NCBI GenBank assembly: GCA_012513595.1
Contig: JAAZBY010000096.1
Location: 1 to 5,428, forward strand
Source: Chloroflexota bacterium
GTDB taxonomy: Bacteria > Chloroflexota > Anaerolineae > UBA1429
Length of the DNA stretch: 5,428 nt
Reading direction: 5' to 3'
The notes below the pieces were generated by a model, which was not told where the DNA came from, did no database searches, and worked only from the letters and a program-made list of their open reading frames with translations. Position 1 is the stretch's first letter; the number at the start of each line of letters is the position of its first letter. A program made the position numbers and the translations under genes. Of the stretch, positions 1-5,428 are shown piece by piece.

Positions 1-831
1 CTGCGCGGCCAGGGCGTTGGGGTGGACAAGATCGTGTGGGGCGGCGAGCGCCTCGGCATCTATTTCCTCGAGATGGGTGCGGTGCAGCGCAGCAGCAAGG
101 TCGTCTATGACCGCTCCAACTCGTCCATCGCCACCATCAAGCCCGGCATGGTCGACTGGAAAAAGGTCTTTGAGGGCGCCGGCTGGTTCCACTGGACCGG
201 CATCACCCCGGCCATCTCGCAGGGCGCCGCCGAGGCCTGCCTGGAGGCCGCCCAGGTGGCCAATGAGATGGGCCTGACCGTCTCCTGCGACCTGAACTAT
301 CGCGCCAAGCTGTGGAAGTGGGGCAAGGGCGCGGGCGAGGTCATGAGCGATCTGGTCAAGTACTGTCAGGTAGCCATCGGGAACGAAGAAGACGCCGCCA
401 AGGTGTTCGACATCCACGCCCCCGAGACCGACGTCACCTCCGGCAAGGTCGACGCCGCCAAATACCGCGTCGTCTGTGAAAAGCTGGTGGAGCGCTTTCC
501 CAACCTCAAGACGGTGGCGATCACGCTGCGCGGCTCGCTCTCGGCCAGCCACAACACCTGGTCCGGGATCCTCTGGAACGGCGGCAAGATCTACATGGGC
601 CCCGAGTACAACATCACCCACATCGTCGACCGGGTGGGCGGCGGAGACTCGTTCATGGGCGGGCTGATCTACGGCCTGCGGACCTACGGCGCGGACATGC
701 AGTCGGCGCTGAACTTTGCCGTGGCCGCCTCAGCGCTCAAGCACACCATCTTTGGTGATTTCAACCTCGTCTCGGTTAGCGAAGTGAAAAAGATCATGGG
801 CGGCGACGTGTCGGGTCGCGTCTCCCGCTAG
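1..831 (+). CDS. kdgK: 2-keto-3-deoxygluconate kinase, PfkB/ribokinase family (5' end missing)
   Basis: Phosphorylates 2-keto-3-deoxygluconate (KDG) with ATP to 2-keto-3-deoxy-6-phosphogluconate (KDPG) in the cytoplasm. The frame is open back to base 1, and the codons before GTG 22 (LRGQGVG) still read like the family, so the gene enters from the left. 276 residues remain of a usual 310-345. Counting from base 1, I see the substrate-side segment GGERLGIYFLE (about 21-31), DLNYR at 97-101 followed by LWKWG, NEED at 128-131 and the PfkB C-terminal signature DRVGGGDSF at 210-218. Its last Asp, D216 (codon 646-648), is the expected catalytic base. The DLNYR/LWKWG pattern fits KDG kinases better than fructokinase or ribokinase. 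The KDPG aldolase gene follows 28 nt after the stop, which supports both assignments. The true start and promoter lie outside the window. KDG rather than a related keto-deoxy sugar is likely but not proven. Confidence 0.87.
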   Translation: MRGQGVGVDKIVWGGERLGIYFLEMGAVQRSSKVVYDRSNSSIATIKPGMVDWKKVFEGAGWFHWTGITPAISQGAAEACLEAAQVANEMGLTVSCDLNYRAKLWKWGKGAGEVMSDLVKYCQVAIGNEEDAAKVFDIHAPETDVTSGKVDAAKYRVVCEKLVERFPNLKTVAITLRGSLSASHNTWSGILWNGGKIYMGPEYNITHIVDRVGGGDSFMGGLIYGLRTYGADMQSALNFAVAASALKHTIFGDFNLVSVSEVKKIMGGDVSGRVSR

Positions 832-859
832 CCGCGCCCGTCACAAGGAGCAAGGAACG

Positions 860-1879
860 ATGGCACGCTTTTCACGGTTGCAGGTCTGGAACAAGATCGA
901 CGAGCTGGGCCTGGTGCCCCTCTTTTACAACGCCGATGTAGAGGCCTCCAAGCAGATCGTCGCGGCCCTCTCGGCAGGCGGCTGCAAGGTGATCGAGTTC
1001 ACCAACCGCGGCGACCGGGCCTTTGAGGTCTTTCGCGAGCTGATCGTCCACTTTGAGAAGGCCGACCCCTCGGTGATCCTCGGCATCGGCTCAGTGCTCG
1101 ACCCGATGACCGCCGGGCTGTACATCAACCTGGGGGCCAACTTTATCGTCGGCTCGGTGACCAACCCGGAAGTGGCGCGGCTGTGCAACCGCCGCAAGAT
1201 CCCCTACTTCCCGGGCTGCGCCACGGCCTCGGAGGTCTCGCAGGCCGAGGAGCTGGGCGTAGAGGTCTGCAAGGTCTTCCCCGGCGCCGAGCTGGGCGGG
1301 CCCTCCTTCGTCAAGGCCATCACCGCCCCGACCCCCTGGACCAAGATCATGGTCACCGGCGGCGTGGACGCCACCTGGGAGAACATCAAGGGCTGGTTCG
1401 ACGCTGGCGTGGCCGCCATCGGCATGGGCTCGGCCATGGTGCGGTCGGCCTGGGTCAAGGAAGGGAACTGGGCGGCCATGACGGCGCAGGCCAGCCAGTG
1501 CCTGGCCTGGGTGCGCAAGGCGCGCGGCGTGGCGCTCTACACCGGCATCGAGCACGTGGGCCTCTACCCGTCGGAGAAGGCCAGCGGCGCCGACGTGGCG
1601 GCCTGGTACGAGAAGGCCTTCGGCTTCAAGTCGGTCGAGGGGAACTCGTCGTTCTTCCTGAGCGGCCCGTGCGCCGGGCGCGTCGAGGTGATGAAGTCGC
1701 AGCCCGAGGTGCGCTGCCACGTGGCGGTGCGGGTAAGCGATTTTGAGGCGGCGCTGGCCGACCTCGACGCCAAGGGGATCGCCTACGGCACGCCGAACGT
1801 CAAGCCGACCACCAAGAGCGTGTACCTGACCGAGCCGGACCCCGCCGGGAACTTGGTGCATCTGCTCTGGCTGGCGTAG
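860..1879 (+). CDS. eda: KDPG aldolase with C-terminal VOC (glyoxalase-fold) domain
   Basis: Class I aldolase that splits KDPG into pyruvate and glyceraldehyde 3-phosphate; close relatives also split 4-hydroxy-2-oxoglutarate. The start is ATG 860 behind AAGGAG at 845-850, 9 nt away. Residues 1 to about 222 form the KDPG/KHG aldolase barrel: IEFTNR at 45-50 holds the catalytic Glu E46, IPYFPGCATASE at 114-125 is the conserved substrate loop, VCKVFPG at 136-142 holds the Schiff-base Lys K138, and TGGV at 166-169 is the usual phosphate-binding loop. The usual enzyme ends near 205-215 residues, but this one runs to 339. Residues about 228-339 read as a VOC domain, with IEHVGL (H232), RVEVM (E276), CHVAVRV (H287) and a final DPAGNLVHLLW. 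At the fourth metal-ligand position, where family members usually have Glu, this protein has H334. The frame is continuous and no start with a ribosome site separates the domains, so it is a fusion. The aldolase role is confident; the VOC role is unknown. Confidence 0.9.
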   Translation: MARFSRLQVWNKIDELGLVPLFYNADVEASKQIVAALSAGGCKVIEFTNRGDRAFEVFRELIVHFEKADPSVILGIGSVLDPMTAGLYINLGANFIVGSVTNPEVARLCNRRKIPYFPGCATASEVSQAEELGVEVCKVFPGAELGGPSFVKAITAPTPWTKIMVTGGVDATWENIKGWFDAGVAAIGMGSAMVRSAWVKEGNWAAMTAQASQCLAWVRKARGVALYTGIEHVGLYPSEKASGADVAAWYEKAFGFKSVEGNSSFFLSGPCAGRVEVMKSQPEVRCHVAVRVSDFEAALADLDAKGIAYGTPNVKPTTKSVYLTEPDPAGNLVHLLWLA

Positions 1880-1898
1880 GCGACAGACGGAGAAACCT

Positions 1899-1935
1899 AC
1901 GAGGGGGTGCGTCCGGAGAGGACGCACCCCCTCGT
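1899..1935 (+). terminator. Strong hairpin after the aldolase gene, probable terminator
   Basis: A perfect 16-bp stem pairs 1899-1914 with 1920-1935 around a 5-nt loop (GGAGA). It begins 20 nt after the aldolase stop, in the gap between two convergent genes. The plus side has no T-run after the stem. On the minus strand the stem is followed by a short TTT, so it may also stop transcription from the URO-D-like gene 106 nt away. The flanks 1884-1889 and 1933-1938 can pair as an alternative, competing with the base of the stem. The structure is seen directly; the terminator role is inferred from its place. Confidence 0.7.
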
Positions 1936-2040
1936 CTGTGTCGCGCCAGAGGGTCCCCGCCCGGCCCGTAGGGCGCAGGACGAGCGGGAGCGCCCAGCCA
2001 AGGCGGGACATCTTACTCAGGGTGCTGCCACGCGCCTTCC

Positions 2041-3201
2041 CTACCCGTACCGCCCGCACTCGTAGGCCGCGTCGTACATGGCCACCACGTTCCGCGGCGG
2101 CACGCCGGCCTGGATGTTGTGCACGTTGTTGAACACGTACCCCCCGCCCGGGCGAAAGGCCGCCACGTTCCGGCAGACCTCGGCGCGTACCTCCGCAGGG
2201 CTGGCGAAGGGCAGGACGTGCTGCGCATCGATCCCCCCGCCCCAGAAGACCAGCTCCCGCCCGTAGCGCGCCTTGAGCGCCGCCGGGTCCATCCCCCGCG
2301 CGCTGATCTGCACCGGGTTGACGATGTCCACGCCGTTCTCGATCAGGTCGGGCAGGTACTCGGCGCAGGCCCCGCAGGTGTGGTACCAGACCTTGGCCTC
2401 GGTCAGCGATTTGATGTGCCGCACCAGCCGCGCCTGCCGCGGCTTGACGGCCTTCCAGTAAAAGCGGGGCGAAAAGAGCGGCCCGCCCTGGCCGGCCAGG
2501 TCATCCCCGATCATGACCACGTCAACCAGGTCGCCCACGGCGCCGAGGAAGCCGGTGTAGAACGCGAGCCAGTAGGCCAGGGTGCGCTCGAGGAGCGCCT
2601 CACAGAAGGCCGGGTTCTCGATCATGTCCAGGAACCAGCGCTCCAGGCCGCGCAGGTACCAACAGATCTCGTACACCACCCCGCCGATGCCGGTGCAGAT
2701 GGCGTACGGCGTGCTGCGCAGGGCCAGGGCCTCGTCGCGCAGGCCTGTGAAGCGCGTCGGATCGCCCCCGTCGGGGAAGGGGTAGCGGTCCAGATCAGCA
2801 AGGGTGGCGCTAGCCAGGGGATGGTGGGTGATGTCCATGTACAGGCCCTGGTCCTCGGGCATCGACCAGACCACGCCCCACTCGTCGCACAGGTCGTGCC
2901 AGACCCTGCCGCCGCTCTCCCGGCGGACAATGTCGGCGCGGAAGCCCTGCGGCCCGTGTGCCACCAGGTAACGCGTGTCCACCCGCAGCCGCTGCAGGAC
3001 CTCTTCGCAGGGCACGGCCAGCTGCTGGACCGGGTCGAGGATGCGCACCGTGTCCTCGATGCCCAGGTAGCCCAGCAGCTCCTGGTAGGCCAGGCGGTGG
3101 ATGCCCGTCTGAAAGCCGCCCAGGTCGAGCGGCACGCGGTCCGCCTCCTGGTGACGAATGGCCCGCCAGACGCGCTCCCGGGGTGACATCGTGTCTGCCA
3201 T
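2041..3201 (-). CDS. Uroporphyrinogen decarboxylase-like protein (URO-D/MtaA-CmuA superfamily), substrate unknown
   Basis: This 386-residue protein has the URO-D TIM-barrel fold shared by uroporphyrinogen decarboxylases and corrinoid-dependent methyltransferases such as MtaA and CmuA. ATG 3201 follows AGGAGGGG (3211-3218) by 9 nt. The N-terminus SPRERVWRAIRHQEADRVP (6-24) is the family opening. GDDLAGQGGPLFSP (232-245) is the conserved barrel motif, and YHTCG (273-277) supplies an H-x-C pair, H274 and C276, as in zinc-binding methyltransferases. Where MtaA-type enzymes have a third zinc Cys near the C-terminus, this protein reads VHNIQAGVPP (360-369), so H361 may take that place. The arginine-rich N-terminal motif of true HemE is absent, so heme synthesis is unlikely. 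It is the last gene of the minus-strand operon, 39 nt after the HAD gene. Relatives often sit in sugar-use clusters with unproven roles. Methyl transfer is possible, but no corrinoid protein is seen in the window. Confidence 0.85.
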   Translation of the reverse strand: MADTMSPRERVWRAIRHQEADRVPLDLGGFQTGIHRLAYQELLGYLGIEDTVRILDPVQQLAVPCEEVLQRLRVDTRYLVAHGPQGFRADIVRRESGGRVWHDLCDEWGVVWSMPEDQGLYMDITHHPLASATLADLDRYPFPDGGDPTRFTGLRDEALALRSTPYAICTGIGGVVYEICWYLRGLERWFLDMIENPAFCEALLERTLAYWLAFYTGFLGAVGDLVDVVMIGDDLAGQGGPLFSPRFYWKAVKPRQARLVRHIKSLTEAKVWYHTCGACAEYLPDLIENGVDIVNPVQISARGMDPAALKARYGRELVFWGGGIDAQHVLPFASPAEVRAEVCRNVAAFRPGGGYVFNNVHNIQAGVPPRNVVAMYDAAYECGRYG

Positions 3202-3218
3202 GGTGCCGTTCCCCTCCT

Positions 3219-3236
3219 GCGGGCGCTGGGGCCCGC
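3219..3236 (-). other. GC hairpin between the HAD stop and the URO-D-like ribosome site
   Basis: Six all-GC base pairs (3219-3224 with 3231-3236) enclose a 6-nt loop. The hairpin fills most of the 39-nt gap and ends one base from the Shine-Dalgarno site of the next gene (3211-3218). An alternative pairing of 3227-3231 with 3236-3240 also exists. It could slow 3' decay of the upstream message or affect translation of the next gene. In DNA this GC-rich, a 6-bp stem may also be chance. Confidence 0.35.
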
Positions 3237-3240
3237 CCCA

Positions 3241-3897
3241 CTACGCGATGCCGAGAAGGCCTGCGAAGGTCGCCTCGCTCAGGTCCTCCAGGCACTCGAT
3301 CACCAGGTCGGCGCCCTCCAGCCGCTCGGCCGGGTGCGTGGTGGTGAGCGCCAGACAGCGCATGCCGGCGCGCGCCGCCGCCTCGACGCCGACGACGCCG
3401 TCTTCGATCACCAGGCACTCCTCCGGCGCCACGCCCAGGGCCCCGGCCGCCTGCAGGAACACGGCGGGGTCCGGCTTGCTCTTGGGCAGGAACGCGCCAG
3501 AGACGAGCGCGTCAAAGTAGTTGCCGATCTCCAGCACCGCCACGATGGCGGCGATGTTGGCCATCTCTCCCGAGGAGGCCACTGCCTGGCGGATGCCGTG
3601 GGCCTTGGCCCACTCCAGCCACTTGCACACGCCGGGGAGGGGCCGCACCTCGGCGACGCCCTCGCGGAAGAGGGCCTCCTTGCGCTCGGCCAGGGCGTCA
3701 ATCCGCTCGCGCGGCAGGTCGGGCCCCAGCCAGTGCCGCAGGATGGCGGGGTTGGCCATGCCGAAGGTGTGGGCAAACTCTTCGCGGGTCAGCGTAAAGC
3801 CCTGCTCGGCGAACATGCGCTGCCAGGCCACAAAGTGCGCCTCGCCAGTATCGGCCAGGACGCCGTCCATGTCCCAAAGGATTGCTCGCGTTCTCAA
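3241..3897 (-). CDS. HAD-superfamily sugar-phosphate mutase/phosphatase, beta-phosphoglucomutase-like
   Basis: Cytoplasmic HAD enzyme expected to form an aspartyl-phosphate on a sugar phosphate. Numbered from TTG 3897 (218 residues), it has motif I DMDGVLADT with D9 and D11, H21 in the beta-PGM-like stretch AHFVAW, a helical C1 cap (about 18-88), motif II ASSG (107-110), K141 in KSKPDP, and E165-D166 in IEDGVVGVEAA. As I recall, Lactococcus beta-PGM has nearly the same numbers (D8, D10, H20, K145, E169, D170). However, its phosphate-binding Arg in the cap (GVSR) is here Asn49 (GMAN), so glucose 1-phosphate may not be the substrate. I prefer TTG 3897 because GGAG (3902-3905) and GAGGA (3908-3912) precede it, and because it gives the family's short N-terminus. 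The in-frame ATG 3954 adds 19 residues, has no ribosome site and abuts a hairpin. A general sugar phosphatase is the main alternative. Confidence 0.83.
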   Translation of the reverse strand: MRTRAILWDMDGVLADTGEAHFVAWQRMFAEQGFTLTREEFAHTFGMANPAILRHWLGPDLPRERIDALAERKEALFREGVAEVRPLPGVCKWLEWAKAHGIRQAVASSGEMANIAAIVAVLEIGNYFDALVSGAFLPKSKPDPAVFLQAAGALGVAPEECLVIEDGVVGVEAAARAGMRCLALTTTHPAERLEGADLVIECLEDLSEATFAGLLGIA

Positions 3898-3954
3898 GAG
3901 ACTCCGTTCCTCACTAGACTGGGCGCCAACTCGGCGCGAAAGCGATCGAACCAT

Positions 3955-3979
3955 GCGGCGGATGCGGGCCGGCCGCCGC
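3955..3979 (-). other. Inverted repeat between the propeller stop and the HAD gene
   Basis: A perfect 7-bp GC stem pairs 3955-3961 with 3973-3979 across an 11-nt loop. It begins 3 nt after the propeller stop and ends directly against the in-frame ATG 3954. It would block ribosome access to that ATG, which supports the downstream TTG start. It may protect the upstream message or dampen read-through. The structure is seen; the role is inferred. Confidence 0.4.
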
Positions 3980-3981
3980 GC

Positions 3982-5310
3982 CTACCAGGCCACGTCGGGC
4001 CGGGCCACCTCGCCGGGCATAACGCGGGGCAGCCGCCACACGTGGCTCCCATCCCGGTCAGTAAAGTACAGGTGCGACTCGGAGGGCTGGCGGGCGTGCC
4101 CGTCGGCCCACAGGGCGTAGAAATCGGGATGCGCGTTCACGGGCTTGCGCATGTAGGTGTGATTGTAGGCGCTGCGGGTGGTCAGCTGCTTGATGCGCGA
4201 CCAGGCCTCGCCCTGGTCGCGGCTGGTCCACATGGCGACCTCACCGCCGGGGTTGTAGCGCTGCGGGCCCGGCTCGGTCGGCGCGATGATACGCCAGAGG
4301 CCGTCGGGCTCGATGTACAACGGCCCATAGTCATAGTTGTTGTCGGACGTCGTCACCGGGCGCACGGCCCACTCGCTGCCCGTCCAGCGTGCCGTGGTCC
4401 AGGTGCGCGGATCGTTGGCCGGCCCCGAGCGGTACCCCTTGCTGGTGATGAACAGGATCACCGGGTGCCCCAGGGTGTCGAAAGCGATGTCCTTCAGGTA
4501 GACGAGCAACCCCTCGGCGCGATAGTCGTGCACCAGCGCCTCGTTCAAGACGTTCAAGATCGGGGGCGTCACGGGGCGCCCCGCGGCCGTCATCCAGGTG
4601 TTGCCCAGGTCGCGGGTCTCGACATAGTAGAGATTCGTGCGCGCGTTCAGCCCGTTCACCTCGGCGTCGTCGGGATGGTAGTTGAACGCGGTGCCCACCC
4701 GCTGGCCATCCTGCCAGGAGACCTGGTAATGCCCCTCGCAGACGCCCGCCAAAAGTTGGGGAGCGCTCCAGGTGGTGCCGTCGGGGCTGGTCATCCAGTG
4801 GAGGTACCGCCCCGGAGCGTAGCGCGTGTGCAGGAACAGGAACCCCTGCCCGGCGATGTGCCAAGGCTGCCCGTAGGAAAAGTTGCTCTCCGCCACGCGC
4901 TCAAACGCCGTGATGTCGTACGGCCGGGCCGAGCGATGGATGTACGAGGGGCGCGAGGTGCCGTGGGCATTGGAAAAGACCCACAGGTACCCCTCCGCGT
5001 CGATGGACAGGGTGGGGTTGTCGTGGGCGTCGTCGGTGTGCTTGTTCAGCAGGATGCGCGGCCGCGGGACGGTCCCCGAGGCGTGGTCATAGTAAGAGAC
5101 CATGTGCAGGAGCTCGCCCGTCCCCTCGGCCACCCCGCCATAGACGAAGAAGGTCCTGTGCACCTCCGGCCGGTAGTGGGCAATGGGCACGTGTTGCTGC
5201 GGGTAGGTGGCGAACCCGCCACTGTACTTGTAGACGTACTCGTCGCCCGAGGGCTGGTTGTAGTACCAGATGCCCCGGTAGCCGTCGGCGGGGGGCAGGG
5301 CGTGCACCAT
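3982..5310 (-). CDS. BNR_4-family beta-propeller protein, possible intracellular uronate polysaccharide lyase
   Basis: This 442-residue protein looks like the BNR repeat-containing family (Pfam BNR_4), a beta-propeller family that, from memory, includes PL24/PL25 ulvan lyases. ATG 5310 is chosen because AGGAGG at 5317-5322 stands 6 nt before it; the longer frame from GTG 5337 would place that site inside the gene. From this start, the N-terminus DGYRGIWYYNQPS (9-21) and YVYKYSGG (25-32) are the family opening. HDNPTL (H96) and NAHG (H116) carry two histidines 20 residues apart, a spacing like the paired active-site histidines of PL25 lyases. Y146, H151, R163, H194 and H212 are other candidate pocket residues. 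Asp-box-like turns lie near 174-181, 232-239, 362-370 and 417-425. No signal peptide or membrane segment is visible, so it is probably cytoplasmic. It leads the minus-strand operon, 84 nt before the HAD start. The family call is good; lyase activity is inference, and a non-enzymatic or hydrolase role is possible. Confidence 0.82.
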   Translation of the reverse strand: MVHALPPADGYRGIWYYNQPSGDEYVYKYSGGFATYPQQHVPIAHYRPEVHRTFFVYGGVAEGTGELLHMVSYYDHASGTVPRPRILLNKHTDDAHDNPTLSIDAEGYLWVFSNAHGTSRPSYIHRSARPYDITAFERVAESNFSYGQPWHIAGQGFLFLHTRYAPGRYLHWMTSPDGTTWSAPQLLAGVCEGHYQVSWQDGQRVGTAFNYHPDDAEVNGLNARTNLYYVETRDLGNTWMTAAGRPVTPPILNVLNEALVHDYRAEGLLVYLKDIAFDTLGHPVILFITSKGYRSGPANDPRTWTTARWTGSEWAVRPVTTSDNNYDYGPLYIEPDGLWRIIAPTEPGPQRYNPGGEVAMWTSRDQGEAWSRIKQLTTRSAYNHTYMRKPVNAHPDFYALWADGHARQPSESHLYFTDRDGSHVWRLPRVMPGEVARPDVAW

Positions 5311-5316
5311 GGCGCT

Positions 5317-5322
5317 CCTCCT
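5317..5322 (-). promoter_or_regulatory. Shine-Dalgarno site that sets the propeller start
   Basis: The minus strand reads AGGAGG six nt before ATG 5310, an optimal match and spacing. This decides for ATG 5310 over the in-frame GTG at 5337, which has no such site. Confidence 0.85.
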
Positions 5323-5349
5323 GAGGCTGCCTCTCACGGATGGGTGCCC

Positions 5350-5355
5350 AGTATA
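5350..5355 (-). promoter_or_regulatory. Probable sigma-70-type -10 box for the minus-strand operon
   Basis: The minus strand reads TATACT, five of six bases of the consensus, inside very GC-rich DNA. This would put the transcript start near 5343 and give a leader of about 33 nt before ATG 5310. The -35 side is poor: the nearest candidate, TTTCCC, lies about 19 nt upstream. The GC palindrome CCCGCGGG at 5368-5375 lies between the two boxes and could be an operator, though such palindromes are common at this base composition. Confidence 0.5.
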
Positions 5356-5428
5356 CCCGCGACCCCGCCCGCGGGGGAAACGCCTCTCCCCGCGCGCCGT
5401 GCGCTTGAGTTATCCCCGCCCGGCCGTA

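Noticed and set aside
1971..1995. 6-bp inverted repeat (1971-1976 with 1990-1995) as a terminator for the minus operon
   Set aside because: It has a short stem, a 13-nt loop and no T-run on either strand. It is expected by chance at this GC content.
1091..2059. 322-residue open frame on the minus strand opposite the aldolase-VOC gene
   Set aside because: Its composition is rich in R, G, H, A and L, it has no recognisable domain, and it runs across the terminator hairpin and into the end of the URO-D-like gene. It is a shadow of a well-supported plus-strand gene.
2119..3186. 355-residue open frame on the plus strand opposite the URO-D-like gene
   Set aside because: It has low-complexity composition rich in A, V, Q, P and L, no family motif and no ribosome site. 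The minus frame has clear family motifs and a strong Shine-Dalgarno, so this is a high-GC shadow.
2041..3201. True uroporphyrinogen decarboxylase (HemE) for heme synthesis
   Set aside because: The arginine-rich N-terminal HemE motif is absent. The protein instead has the H-x-C pair of the methyltransferase-like branch and no heme genes nearby.
4331..4864. Minus-strand 177-residue frame inside the propeller gene, and similar frames at 1183-1746 and 3521-4120
   Set aside because: They are Arg/Ala/Ser/Pro-rich translations of other genes' codons in a shifted frame or on the opposite strand, with no motifs.
3982..5310. Sialidase based on Asp-box-like turns
   Set aside because: Asp boxes are structural and shared by many propellers. 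I see no sialidase arginine-triad motifs, and the N-terminus fits BNR_4 instead.
5311..5337. GTG 5337 as the start of the propeller gene
   Set aside because: It would place the perfect AGGAGG inside the coding sequence. ATG 5310 has that site at ideal spacing.
5405..5410. TTGAGT on the plus strand as a -35 box for a divergent gene
   Set aside because: The matching -10 would fall at or beyond the window end, so it cannot be judged.

Overview
The window is GC-rich, densely coding bacterial DNA with strong Shine-Dalgarno sites. It holds five protein genes in two convergent groups. The mix of a KDG kinase of the type seen in Bacteroidetes, spirochaetes and related phyla, a uroporphyrinogen-decarboxylase-like (MtaA/CmuA-type) protein and a BNR_4 beta-propeller, at high GC, suggests a carbohydrate-degrading member of a phylum such as Chloroflexota, Armatimonadota or Planctomycetota. 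That placement is inference from gene content; no rRNA or phylogenetic marker is present.

Plus strand (1-1879): the 3' part of a 2-keto-3-deoxygluconate (KDG) kinase gene, cut by the left edge, is followed after 28 nt by a KDPG aldolase gene whose product carries an extra C-terminal glyoxalase-fold (VOC) domain. Together they form the last two steps of hexuronate catabolism: KDG to KDPG to pyruvate plus glyceraldehyde 3-phosphate. A strong 16-bp hairpin 20 nt after the aldolase stop closes this unit.

Minus strand (5310 down to 2041): a probable three-gene operon reads BNR_4 beta-propeller protein, then a beta-phosphoglucomutase-like HAD enzyme, then a URO-D/MtaA-like protein. A good -10 box lies just upstream of the first gene, and each of the two intergenic gaps contains a GC hairpin. 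Two starts probably differ from the longest reading frame. The propeller most likely starts at ATG 5310 behind AGGAGG, not at GTG 5337. The HAD enzyme probably starts at TTG 3897, not at ATG 3954.

Working together (inference): the propeller belongs to a family that includes PL24/PL25 ulvan lyases and has two histidines 20 residues apart in conserved motifs. Such lyases release unsaturated uronates, which are converted to KDG, the substrate of the plus-strand pair. The propeller has no visible signal peptide, so if it is a lyase it would act on imported oligosaccharides. The HAD enzyme could act on a sugar phosphate. The URO-D-like protein could be a methyl or one-carbon transfer enzyme, but its substrate is unknown. 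No wholly new system is proven; the most testable idea is an intracellular uronate-lyase-like propeller feeding KDG metabolism. No tRNA, rRNA, CRISPR array, insertion sequence or long repeat was seen, and no gene-free stretch exceeds 300 bases.
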